DNA of 64,000 bases from Bacteroidota bacterium (GTDB lineage: Bacteria > Bacteroidota > Bacteroidia > Chitinophagales > Chitinophagaceae). Where the stretch lies: NCBI GenBank assembly GCA_005884665.1, contig VBAT01000010.1:538662-602661 (forward strand). The letters run 5' to 3'. The first letter of the stretch is position 1, and each line of letters begins with the position of its first letter. The notes below the pieces were generated by a model. The model worked only from the letters and a program-made list of their open reading frames with translations. It did no database searches and was not told the DNA's origin. This document shows positions 1-8,893 of this stretch, in pieces. The translations under genes were made by a program, and so were the position numbers.

Positions 1-748
1 CGATCACCCGGCAGCCTGCACCTTTCAATGAAGCGGCAGAACCTTTACCCACATCGCCATAACCGCCCACGACAGCCACTTTGCCTGCCAACATCACATC
101 GGTAGCCCGGCGGATAGCGTCTACCAGGCTTTCTTTACAACCGTATTTATTATCAAACTTGGATTTGGTAACTGAATCATTCACATTGATAGAAGGCATC
201 GGGAGAGTGCCTTTCGCTACTCTCTCATACAAACGGTGAACACCGGTAGTAGTTTCTTCCGAAATACCTTTTACATGTTGTACCAGTTCGGGGTAAGTAT
301 CAAGCACCATATTTGTCAGGTCGCCGCCATCGTCGAGGATCATATTCAGCGGGCGATCCTTACCACCGAAGAATAATGTTTGTTCAATACACCAGTCTGC
401 TTCTTCCACAGTCTGTCCTTTCCAGGCAAACACGCCAACACCGGTAGCTGCGATGGCAGCAGCTGCATGGTCCTGCGTGGAGAAAATATTGCAGGAACTC
501 CATTTTACTTCAGCGCCAAGGGCGGTCAAAGTCTCTATCAGTACAGCGGTCTGAATAGTCATGTGTAAACATCCTGCTACTCTTGCGCCTTTCAACGGTT
601 GAGAAGGCCCATATTCTTTACGAATGCTCATCAGGCCCGGCATTTCAGCCTCAGCCAGACGGATTTCTTTGCGACCCCATTCTGCCAGCGATATGTCGGC
701 CACTTTATAAGGCAAGGAGAAATCAATGGATTTAGTTGCGGTTGACAT
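1..748 (-). CDS. ahcY: Adenosylhomocysteinase, C-terminal part outside window
   Basis: Minus-strand translation from 748: [40 protein letters not shown]...[42 protein letters not shown]..., running off the window start. Confidence 0.95.
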   Translation of the reverse strand, partial: MSTATKSIDFSLPYKVADISLAEWGRKEIRLAEAEMPGLMSIRKEYGPSQPLKGARVAGCLHMTIQTAVLIETLTALGAEVKWSSCNIFSTQDHAAAAIAATGVGVFAWKGQTVEEADWCIEQTLFFGGKDRPLNMILDDGGDLTNMVLDTYPELVQHVKGISEETTTGVHRLYERVAKGTLPMPSINVNDSVTKSKFDNKYGCKESLVDAIRRATDVMLAGKVAVVGGYGDVGKGSAASLKGAGCRVI

Positions 749-909
749 GTTTGTAGTTTTTTTAAGCGGCAAAGGTAAGTTTTACCCCTGTACAAGCCTA
801 ATCGGCTGAGAGGTTTGTGAATAATATTTGCTGCTGCGGGCTTCGACATTGAAGGTCAGCAAGACCACAAACCGGGCAATCATCCTAACTTTGAAAAAAA
901 GGATAATTT

Positions 910-1209
910 ATGTACGCCTACGATACCGTATCGGGCGCCGTGGAAGACTTGAAGAAACGCGGCTATAATATGGATTTTAACCTGCGGGATAACTGTCTTA
1001 TCTGCCACGATGATGTATTCAACGTGGACGATTTCGAGATCGTGGAGTATTATCGGTTCGAAGGCGATTCGGATCCCGCTGATGAAGCTGTAGTATATGC
1101 GATCGAAGGTAAAAAAGGACAGAAAGGAGTGCTGGTGAACGGGTATGGTCCATCATCAGATCAAATGAGTTCGGAAATGGCGAAGAAGCTACATATGCAT
1201 AAAGACTAG
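910..1209 (+). CDS. Conserved hypothetical protein (small Bacteroidota family, 99 aa)
   Basis: Complete ORF MYAYDTVSGAVEDLKKRGYNMDFNLRDNCLICHDD... Confidence 0.7.
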   Translation: MYAYDTVSGAVEDLKKRGYNMDFNLRDNCLICHDDVFNVDDFEIVEYYRFEGDSDPADEAVVYAIEGKKGQKGVLVNGYGPSSDQMSSEMAKKLHMHKD

Positions 1210-1253
1210 ATCCGGACAATGAAACCGAATTGCAAAAAAACGAAATACGAAAT

Positions 1254-1691
1254 ATGAGACATCGTTTATTACTGTTGGTGTTTTGCTTACCGCTGATGCT
1301 GTCAGCCCAGAAAAAGGATTCATTAAAACTAGTGTGCCCTCTAAACGATGCTGTTGAGCCACCTGCTGAAAAGCAGCCCTATAGCCTGGGCGTAACAGAA
1401 GTCAAGATAGTTCTCACCAGTGCGACTGACACATCTGTGAAAGCCTGCACAGCCGGAACGGTGACCAATGTTATGAAGGATGATGACGGTACCTGGATGC
1501 TAATGCTAAATTCGAAAGATTATTATTTCTTGTATTCTGGTATCACCAGGACTTCTGCAAGAAGAGGAATGAGAGTGCAGGCGGGTGATGCGATCGGCTA
1601 CCTCAAGCCAGGCGGGAAAATCGAATTCCAACTTTACGATTTTGAAACACCGCTCGACCCGAAGAAGTATGTTAAATGCCTAAAGCAGTAA
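1254..1691 (+). CDS. Secreted M23/LytM-like fold protein, probably catalytically degenerate
   Basis: Signal peptide MRHRLLLLVFCLPLMLSAQ; beta-rich VRAGDAIGYL-like core but no HxH motif; ORF extension to 1230 lies in a short heptad repeat. Confidence 0.55.
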   Translation: MRHRLLLLVFCLPLMLSAQKKDSLKLVCPLNDAVEPPAEKQPYSLGVTEVKIVLTSATDTSVKACTAGTVTNVMKDDDGTWMLMLNSKDYYFLYSGITRTSARRGMRVQAGDAIGYLKPGGKIEFQLYDFETPLDPKKYVKCLKQ

Positions 1692-1799
1692 GATGCCAGA
1701 TACTGGATGCTAGATACTGGATGCTAGATACTGGATGCCAGATACTGGATGCATCCTACATAACAACAGCATCCTGTATCTAGCATCTGGCATCCATCC
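1692..1799. repeat. Heptad snapback array (GATRCTR n / YAGYATC n)
   Basis: gatgcca gatactg gatgcta gatactg gatgcta gatactg gatgcca gatactg gatgcat cctacat aacaaca gcatcct gtatcta gcatctg gcatcca: one 7-nt register throughout. Confidence 0.9.
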
Positions 1800-1833
1800 A
1801 ACGTTCATTAGTCCCTGCTGACTCACGCACAAT

Positions 1834-2322
1834 TCATAGTTTCTTTTCCAAAACATAATCATCCATAATAAACCCACTCCCAATGTCAAGCTTTATCATT
1901 TCCCTTTCAACAAATCCCAGTTTTTCATAGAAGGCTTTTGCTTTATTGTTGCGGTTTACCTGCAGTTCAAGAGTAGTTGCGCCCTGCTTCCTGATTTCGC
2001 TGATCACATGATCGATCATAAACTTCCCGGTGCCTTTTCCCTGCTGCGAAACAAGAACATAGATCTTATGCAGTTTCCAGGCCCGAGGTTTTAATTCCTG
2101 ATAACAGGCAAAACCAACCGGTTCTTCTCCTTCGTATACAAAAATGAACTGAGAACCATCCTCCATTTGTTTTTTTAATGACGCTTCGCTGTACATCAGG
2201 TCGAGCATATAGTCAATCTGCGACTGGGAAAGTATCTGCGCATAGGTCTGTGGCCATACCTGGAAAGTCAGGCGGCGAATAAGTGGAATGTCTTCAACGG
2301 TTGCTTTCTGGATAGTAAGCAA
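1834..2322 (-). CDS. GNAT family N-acetyltransferase
   Basis: 162 aa; GNAT motif A-like VSQQGKGTGKFMIDHVI and C-terminal NNKAKAFYEKLGF. Confidence 0.85.
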   Translation of the reverse strand: MLTIQKATVEDIPLIRRLTFQVWPQTYAQILSQSQIDYMLDLMYSEASLKKQMEDGSQFIFVYEGEEPVGFACYQELKPRAWKLHKIYVLVSQQGKGTGKFMIDHVISEIRKQGATTLELQVNRNNKAKAFYEKLGFVEREMIKLDIGSGFIMDDYVLEKKL

Positions 2323-2372
2323 AGAGTTAATGTTTTTGAGATTCTTTTAGAAAGAAATCCGAAACCAGAAAA

Positions 2373-3605
2373 CTAGGCTCCTATTTTTTTCTTCAGGTTC
2401 GCATCAATAGCATCTAAAAATTCTTCGGTATACAGGTAATCCTTCAAATGTTCTACCTTAGGTTTTATTGTGATCGCTAGATCTTTGGTCATTTTACCCT
2501 GTTCTACAGTTTCTATACAGACTGCTTCCAGTGTATTGGCAAAATCGATCAATTCCTGGTTATTGTCGAGCTTGCCTCTGAATGCCAGCCCTCTTGTCCA
2601 TGCAAAGATCGAAGCGATTGGGTTGGTAGAGGTGGGATTGCCTTTCTGGTATTCACGGTAATGACGGGTTACGGTACCATGAGCAGCTTCTGCTTCCATG
2701 GTTTTGCCATCAGGCGTAACTAAAACAGATGTCATCAGGCCCAACGATCCAAATCCCTGCGCAACTGTATCACTTTGCACATCTCCGTCATAGTTCTTGC
2801 AGGCCCAGACAAAATTGCCATTCCATTTTAATGCGCTCGCTACCATATCATCGATCAGGCGGTGTTCATACACAATGCCCGCGGCGTCAAACTGGGTCTT
2901 GAATTCATTTTTATAGATATCTTCAAAAATGTCCTTGAAGCGGCCGTCGTATTTCTTAAGGATTGTGTTTTTCGTAGAAAGATATAGAGGCCATTTTTTG
3001 CTAAGCGCCATGTTGAAACAACTTCTTGCAAAACCTTTAATGCTTTCATCCGTATTGTACATGCTAAGTGCAACGCCGTCACCCTTGAAATTAAAAACTT
3101 CAAAGGTCTGAGGTACACCCCCTCCTTCGGGAGTGAAGGTCATTGTCAATTTTCCTTTGCCTTTTATTACGGTGTCAGTAGCCCTGTACTGATCACCAAA
3201 TGCATGCCTTCCGACGATGATCGGTGCAGTCCAGTTGGTCACCAACCGAGGGATGTTTTTTATGACAATTGGTTCGCGGAATACGGTACCGTCGAGAATG
3301 TTACGGATTGTTCCGTTCGGGCTCTTCCACATACTTGACAGGTTGAATTCTTTCACCCTTGCTTCATCGGGAGTGATCGTCGCACATTTGATGCCCACTC
3401 CATATTGTTTGATGGCATTTGCAGCATCAATAGTCACCTGGTCTTTTGTCTGGTCCCTGTACTCGAGGCCAAGGTCGAAATATTTAATATCGAGATCCAG
3501 GTAGGGGAGTATGAGTTTGTTTTTGATAAACTTCCAGATAATGCGGGTCATCTCATCGCCATCCAGTTCCACCACGGGGTTTGCAACTTTGATCTTTTGA
3601 GCCAT
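2373..3605 (-). CDS. icd: NADP-dependent isocitrate dehydrogenase (eukaryote-like type)
   Basis: [46 protein letters not shown]...[19 protein letters not shown]. Confidence 0.95.
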   Translation of the reverse strand: MAQKIKVANPVVELDGDEMTRIIWKFIKNKLILPYLDLDIKYFDLGLEYRDQTKDQVTIDAANAIKQYGVGIKCATITPDEARVKEFNLSSMWKSPNGTIRNILDGTVFREPIVIKNIPRLVTNWTAPIIVGRHAFGDQYRATDTVIKGKGKLTMTFTPEGGGVPQTFEVFNFKGDGVALSMYNTDESIKGFARSCFNMALSKKWPLYLSTKNTILKKYDGRFKDIFEDIYKNEFKTQFDAAGIVYEHRLIDDMVASALKWNGNFVWACKNYDGDVQSDTVAQGFGSLGLMTSVLVTPDGKTMEAEAAHGTVTRHYREYQKGNPTSTNPIASIFAWTRGLAFRGKLDNNQELIDFANTLEAVCIETVEQGKMTKDLAITIKPKVEHLKDYLYTEEFLDAIDANLKKKIGA

Positions 3606-3889
3606 ACAAAACAGATGTTTAGGTTAAAATTTGAAGTTGGCAAAACTACAATTTTAATAAATAGCCAATTCACCGGTTTTTCCTCCTCCTGCACGAAAAC
3701 ATAGTTAATAGCCCGGAAAAAGATCAGCGAGCACAATATTGCTCGCTTTCCCGGCTGTGCTGAATTTGTGAGTCCCGGATGGCTATTTCTAAAAAAACGG
3801 CACAATGTCTGCCGTAAAGCAGTGGTTTTCTCCTACCCCTTGATCTGAGTCAATTATTTGTTGTAACTTTTTATCTGATTTATAGTAGC

Positions 3890-4528
3890 ATGGAAACAGC
3901 AAGACCATTTTTGACCTACCTGAGAAAGTTTGTTAATCTCACCGACGATGAGTTTACCCGCTGCATTATGCCCATAAGTAAAATAAGGCGGTTTGGAAAA
4001 AAAGAGTTTCTTACGAGAGCCGGTGAAGTCGAAGATCATTTCAACTTTATCATCAAAGGACTGGTGCGCAAGTATTACAAGAAGAACAGTCATGAGATCA
4101 ATACGCAGATATCGATGGAAGGTCATATCATCCTGAGCCAGGAATCCTTCCATAGTCGCACTCCTTCGGAATACTTTGTTGAAACGATCGAGCCTTCGAT
4201 ATTTATCTCCATCCAGTATGATGACCTGGAGCAGTTATATAGCCAGTCAAAGAAAATGGAACATTTGGGAAGGCTGGTAATTACGCATACCATGATGCTT
4301 AAAGACCGCTGGCAGATGCAGATGGTAAAGATGACGCCCAGGGAAAGATTCCTGAATTTTGTAATGAAGAACCCCGACCTGTTGCAGCGTGTTCCCCAAA
4401 AATATCTCGCTTCTTATCTCAACATCAAACCGGAAACCTTTAGTCGTTTTAAACACCTGCTTCGAAGCCACTCCCGGAGTATTCATCCACCGAAACCCGG
4501 CAACAGTCATTCGCTTTCTGCTGCCTAA
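3890..4528 (+). CDS. Crp/Fnr-type cyclic-nucleotide-binding-domain regulator
   Basis: 212 aa; FLTRAGEVEDHFNFIIKGLVRKYY (cNMP fold), C-terminal HTH-like RVPQKYLASYLNIKPETFSRFKHLLR. Confidence 0.75.
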   Translation: METARPFLTYLRKFVNLTDDEFTRCIMPISKIRRFGKKEFLTRAGEVEDHFNFIIKGLVRKYYKKNSHEINTQISMEGHIILSQESFHSRTPSEYFVETIEPSIFISIQYDDLEQLYSQSKKMEHLGRLVITHTMMLKDRWQMQMVKMTPRERFLNFVMKNPDLLQRVPQKYLASYLNIKPETFSRFKHLLRSHSRSIHPPKPGNSHSLSAA

Positions 4529-4559
4529 TGAGAGGTTTGCAGCTGAATAAGATCATACA

Positions 4560-4937
4560 TCAGGATGACCAGGTATCCAGCAGTAGCAACAAAGAAACGG
4601 CGATCAATATTATTCCTCCAATGACAGAACTTCGCGCAGTAAATGCTCTTGTCGCTGTCCGGCTGAATGCGATAGGGTAAACTGCATAGATTACACATTT
4701 TACAAGCATAATCCATCCCGCTAGGGTAAGTATAAGTGAAGAGCGCAGTTCCCAGCGACTATGAAACGTTACGATCACGATGGCAATCGGCAATGTATAA
4801 ATAACAACTAAAAAGCCTCCATATGTTTTGGATCGCAGCCATTTAAAAAAATCCACCCAGGGCCCAGGCTGCAGCAAATGCGAGAGGCCTACCAGCAGGA
4901 AGACAAAACCGAATATTCTTTCTAACAATAATTGCAT
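4560..4937 (-). CDS. Small integral membrane protein (DoxX-like size and topology)
   Basis: 125 aa with about 4 hydrophobic helices. Confidence 0.5.
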   Translation of the reverse strand: MQLLLERIFGFVFLLVGLSHLLQPGPWVDFFKWLRSKTYGGFLVVIYTLPIAIVIVTFHSRWELRSSLILTLAGWIMLVKCVIYAVYPIAFSRTATRAFTARSSVIGGIILIAVSLLLLLDTWSS

Positions 4938-4939
4938 CT

Positions 4940-5404
4940 TCAGAGGTTGACAATAAAAACAGGAATCTTTAACTCATGCCTCACCGTGTTAATTGTTTCG
5001 CCGTAGAGAATGTCCTTGATGCCGGCATGGCCGTGCGCCCCGATAACAAGCATATCGGCTTCTCCTTTTTTTACCAGCCTTACAATTTCCTTGGCCCGTT
5101 CACCAAAGCCCATTAGCGGTTCGGCTTGTATCCCTCTTTCCTTTAGTTGCTCGGTATAAAAAATCAAGTGCTCCTTATCTTTCTCTGTTTCCAAATCGTC
5201 ACTTTCATTTTGATAAATCCTTGCAGGCACGCTTTCCACGACATGAATAAGTATATAGGATGTATCGCTGGTACCCTGGCCCAGTGCATGCGACAACAAT
5301 TTTTGATCGTTCTGGCTAAAATCCAAAGCCACTGCGATCCGGTTATAGGATGGAAGCGATAAGGTCTGGAGTGAAACGGCCTCAGGATGAAGCTGGATAG
5401 GAAT
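4940..5404 (-). CDS. UspA-type universal stress domain, apparently the detached C-terminal part of an Nramp-UspA fusion
   Basis: ...YNRIAVALDFSQNDQKLLSHAL...GEADMLVIGAHGHAGIKDILYGETINTVRHELKIPVFIVNL; in a different frame from the upstream Nramp. Confidence 0.7.
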   Translation of the reverse strand: MPIQLHPEAVSLQTLSLPSYNRIAVALDFSQNDQKLLSHALGQGTSDTSYILIHVVESVPARIYQNESDDLETEKDKEHLIFYTEQLKERGIQAEPLMGFGERAKEIVRLVKKGEADMLVIGAHGHAGIKDILYGETINTVRHELKIPVFIVNL

Positions 5405-6840
5405 ATGCTTGCGGCGCCTGTCGCAATTATCAGTAAGGCAACAAAGGCAAGACCGGCGACAATGATCACAATTTTCCAAAAAGTATTATTCGACGTAGCG
5501 AAATAGTCGGCAGCCTGGCCGGTTACCATGTTCAGGTTGAGATATACGAGTATTGCAGTGATCACCCATGCCGTTACCTGGACCAGTGGCCTGATGGCAA
5601 AACTGCCCATGGTCTTCTTGTCGCTTACAAAATGTATAAGCGGGATAACTGCAAAGCCCAGTTGCAGGCTCAATATCACCTGGCTTAGGATGAGCAGGCT
5701 GTCTATATCTTTTTCGCCATTGACAAGTATGACAATAACCGCCGGTATGATAGCGATCAATCGTGTTATCAGGCGACGCACCCATGGATTGATGCGCAGG
5801 CGGAGATATCCTTCCATTACGATCTGCCCGGCCAGGGTGCCCGTTACAGTTGAACTCTGTCCCGAGCAGATAAGAGCCACGGCAAATAATACCGGCGCCA
5901 CCTTGGTACCTAATAACTGGTCCAGTAAATGGTGCGCTGTTTTTATTTCAGCCACATCGGTTCTCCCGGTTTTAAAAAAAACGGTGGCTGCAAGAACAAG
6001 TATTGCGGCATTCACAAAGAAAGCAAGGTTCAGTGCCACAGCGCTATCTATAATATTTAAGCGGATCGCTTTTTTTATACCCTGCTTAGTCCGTCTGATC
6101 TTCCGGGTCTGCACGAGCGCCGAATGCAGGTAAAGATTATGTGGCATCACCGTCGCGCCTATGATCCCGATGGCTATGTATAAAGCGGTATCGTTAGGTA
6201 TGTGCGGAACAAACCCCGTGACCACTTCACCCATGTCAGGTTTGGCTAGAACGATTTCAACCAGGAACGAAAGGCCGATGATAAATACGAGACCGATGAT
6301 AAATGCCTCCATTTTTCTCATTCCGAGTTTCTGAAGAAACAGCAGCAGGAATGTATCGAGTACCGTGATCAATACACCCCATATTAAAGGAATGCCTGTC
6401 AAAAGCTGTAAACCAATTGCCATACCCAGCACTTCGGCAAGGTCACAGGCGGCGATGGCGATTTCAGCCAGCACATACAGTGCGAAGTTGATCGGTGCAG
6501 GATATGTTTCCCGGTTAGCTTGCGCAAGGTCCCTTCTTCTAACGATCCCCAGTCTTGCCGACAGGCTTTGCAGCAGCAGTGCCATCAGGTTGCTCATTAA
6601 CAGTACCCAGATCAGGGTATAGCCAAACTGGCTTCCACCGGCAAGGTCTGTAGCCCAGTTGCCAGGATCCATATACCCTACGCTAACGAGATAGGCAGGG
6701 CCGAAAAAAGAAAGTATTCTTCTCCAGACAGGCCTGTGGGCCGAAGTAGTATCAATCGTCTCATGTACCTCGCTCAATGATTTATCATCATGGATTCTAT
6801 TCATCATATTTTGCAAAAATGTTTTTCGAAAGTTGTTCAC
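5164..6840 (-). CDS. mntH: Nramp family divalent metal transporter (MntH-like), C-terminus frameshifted near 5390-5405; real start may be about 6807
   Basis: FFGPAYLVSVGYMDPGNWATDLAGGSQFGYTLIWVLLMSNLMA...GATVMPHNLYLHSALVQTR. Confidence 0.9.
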   Translation of the reverse strand: MNNFRKTFLQNMMNRIHDDKSLSEVHETIDTTSAHRPVWRRILSFFGPAYLVSVGYMDPGNWATDLAGGSQFGYTLIWVLLMSNLMALLLQSLSARLGIVRRRDLAQANRETYPAPINFALYVLAEIAIAACDLAEVLGMAIGLQLLTGIPLIWGVLITVLDTFLLLFLQKLGMRKMEAFIIGLVFIIGLSFLVEIVLAKPDMGEVVTGFVPHIPNDTALYIAIGIIGATVMPHNLYLHSALVQTRKIRRTKQGIKKAIRLNIIDSAVALNLAFFVNAAILVLAATVFFKTGRTDVAEIKTAHHLLDQLLGTKVAPVLFAVALICSGQSSTVTGTLAGQIVMEGYLRLRINPWVRRLITRLIAIIPAVIVILVNGEKDIDSLLILSQVILSLQLGFAVIPLIHFVSDKKTMGSFAIRPLVQVTAWVITAILVYLNLNMVTGQAADYFATSNNTFWKIVIIVAGLAFVALLIIATGAASIFLSSFILRPFHSRPYRFHPITGSQWLWILARTIKNCCRMHWARVPAIHPIYLFMSWKACLQGFIKMKVTIWKQRKIRST

Positions 6841-7462
6841 TGATGTTGATCGGGGACTGCTGCCTGATCTTTATTTCAAGTGAGTTGTCAAAATTGAATT
6901 TCCTCTTCACTTCAAGCCGGGTGCCGATCCCGATCTTTTTATGACCCAATAATTCCAGCATTTCATTCGATTGATCGCTGACATGGCTTACAACTGCCGG
7001 CTTGTTAAGCGGCAAGTCCTGCAAACAGACCTGGCGGCTTGTTTCGATACGGCCGTGCATATCGGGAATGGGATCTCCGTGCGGGTCAAAGCGGGGAAAA
7101 CCAAGAAACTCATCCAGTTTATCAATTAGTTTTTTGCTGCTGACATGCTCCAGGTCTTCAGCCACTGCATGCACCTCCTCCCAGCTGAATTTTAATTTCT
7201 CCGCAAGGAAGTACTCCCATAAACGATGACGCCGGATGATTCCCAGCGCTACTTTTTTTCCATCGGGACTAAGCCGGAAGCCGTGATAAGCCTGGTAGTG
7301 TACCAGCTTTTTGGTCTTTAACTTTTTCATCATGTCGGTGATGGAAGCAGGCTTGGTCTTCAATTCTGCGGCCAGTTCATTGGTCGTGACTGTTCCATCA
7401 GTATGCTGAAGGTGAAAAATCGCCTTGATATAGTTTTCTTCACTCGTGGAATAGTTCAACAT
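6797..7462 (-). CDS. DtxR/MntR family metal-dependent transcriptional repressor
   Basis: MLNYSTSEENYIKAIFHLQHTDGTVTTNELAAELKTKPASITDMMKKLKTKKLVHYQAYHGFRLSPDGKKVAL; start of mntH overlaps its 3' end. Confidence 0.9.
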   Translation of the reverse strand: MLNYSTSEENYIKAIFHLQHTDGTVTTNELAAELKTKPASITDMMKKLKTKKLVHYQAYHGFRLSPDGKKVALGIIRRHRLWEYFLAEKLKFSWEEVHAVAEDLEHVSSKKLIDKLDEFLGFPRFDPHGDPIPDMHGRIETSRQVCLQDLPLNKPAVVSHVSDQSNEMLELLGHKKIGIGTRLEVKRKFNFDNSLEIKIRQQSPINISEQLSKNIFAKYDE

Positions 7463-7464
7463 GA

Positions 7465-7492
7465 CTAAAAATATTTTTAGACAAACCTAAAA
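7465..7492. promoter_or_regulatory. Candidate MntR/DtxR-type operator upstream of the repressor-mntH operon
   Basis: Perfect palindrome CTAAAAATATTTTTAG (7465-7480) overlapping TTTTAGACAAACCTAAAA, which resembles DtxR-family TTAGGnnnnCCTAA boxes. Confidence 0.6.
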
Positions 7493-7521
7493 AATATTTT
7501 TGAAGACTCCAAATTAAACCC

Positions 7522-7628
7522 GATACTGGATGCTAGTTGCCAGATACTGGAAGATTGGCGCCACGAACAGGATTCTGGTCGATATAGGTCAGCATCCAGT
7601 AGCCAGCATCCAGAATCCCGCATCCAGT
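7522..7628. repeat. Heptad snapback array
   Basis: gatactg gatgcta gttgcca gatactg gaagatt ... gcatcca gtagcca gcatcca gaatccc gcatcca; all in one 7-nt register. Confidence 0.85.
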
Positions 7629-7675
7629 TGTATTCTTTCCTCAGAATGAATTAATTTGCCGCCAATTTCCAATAC

Positions 7676-8656
7676 ATGAACCGTTTCAGGGATTTAGGCC
7701 TATTGATCGTTAGTTTAATTGTACTGGCTGGTTGCAATGGCAAGAAAAAACCGTCACTTTCGGGGGAGGACCCCGTAGAAATAAATGATTTTATTGAATT
7801 TTTTCCCGTCCGGAAAGCCCCTTACCAGTTTGGGGACACGACCTTAAACAGAAAGGAAAACGATTCTACTGTTATCAGTGCAAAAGTCTTTACGCAGTTT
7901 ATTCCCGATTCCCTGATCAATCGCAGCTTTGGAAAAGGAGCAAAGGTCAAAATATATCCACTTGGAAGACTGAAATCGCCGGAATCGGATAATTTTTTAT
8001 TTGTGAAAATGGTCGCGGGGGAAAAACGAATGGCTTTTGTGTTTGCTTTTGACAAGAAAGACCAATTGAAAGACGGATTGCAACTTCTGCGCTATGGCCA
8101 GTACACGAATGCGCAGCAAACCCTGAATATTGATAAAAGTTATACCATCACTAAGACCATAACCCGCAGAAACGCCGACGGCACGATCAGCGATGGAAAA
8201 GATGTGTATAGCCTGGACAAAGAGACCGGCAAATTCATGCTGATCATGACTGATGCGCTGGATGATAAGGTCACTGAAATAATTAACCCTATTGCGGATG
8301 GTGTGAAGAAAAATAAGGTTTCAGCGGATTACACTTCTTCTAAAATGAACCTGGTTTCTATTCGTGACGGAAGAAAACCCGATCGCCTGAGCTTTTTTGT
8401 TCACATAGATAAAAACGACGGTGCCTGTACCGGTGAATTAAAAGGAGAGGCCATCTTTAAATCAGCAACGGTTGCCGAATACCGCGAAGGCGGCGACCCC
8501 TGTGTATTACGGTTTACGTTCAGCGCCTCCAGCGTTATCTTAAAAGAATTAGAAGGTTGCGGTTCTCATCGCGGTCTTCGCTGTTCTTTTGATGGATCTT
8601 TTCCAAGAAAGAAAGAACCAAAGCCAGCTAAGAAAACAACAGCGAAAACCAAATAA
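7676..8656 (+). CDS. Hypothetical lipoprotein
   Basis: 326 aa; lipobox LIVLAGC near N-terminus, Lys-rich C-terminus. Confidence 0.7.
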   Translation: MNRFRDLGLLIVSLIVLAGCNGKKKPSLSGEDPVEINDFIEFFPVRKAPYQFGDTTLNRKENDSTVISAKVFTQFIPDSLINRSFGKGAKVKIYPLGRLKSPESDNFLFVKMVAGEKRMAFVFAFDKKDQLKDGLQLLRYGQYTNAQQTLNIDKSYTITKTITRRNADGTISDGKDVYSLDKETGKFMLIMTDALDDKVTEIINPIADGVKKNKVSADYTSSKMNLVSIRDGRKPDRLSFFVHIDKNDGACTGELKGEAIFKSATVAEYREGGDPCVLRFTFSASSVILKELEGCGSHRGLRCSFDGSFPRKKEPKPAKKTTAKTK

Positions 8657-8893
8657 TTAGGCAATGTCACATTTTGATTCCCGCAATCCCGCAGCTATGC
8701 GGGACGACGACGCAACGACCTTATTATGACGGCACATACGTTGCGTCTTTGTCCGGCCAATTGGCGGTATTGCGTGAGATTTATTTTCAAATAAAGGCAT
8801 GTTCAATAATTAATAATATGATTCTTACTGATCATCAGGTTGCCCCGGTTACTTTTTTTCGTTTATTTTGCGATTGTGTAAAAACGACACTTC

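Noticed and set aside
5385-5480. Programmed ribosomal frameshift in mntH-usp
   Set aside because: No slippery X-XXY-YYZ site or downstream pseudoknot evident; a simple indel explains it better
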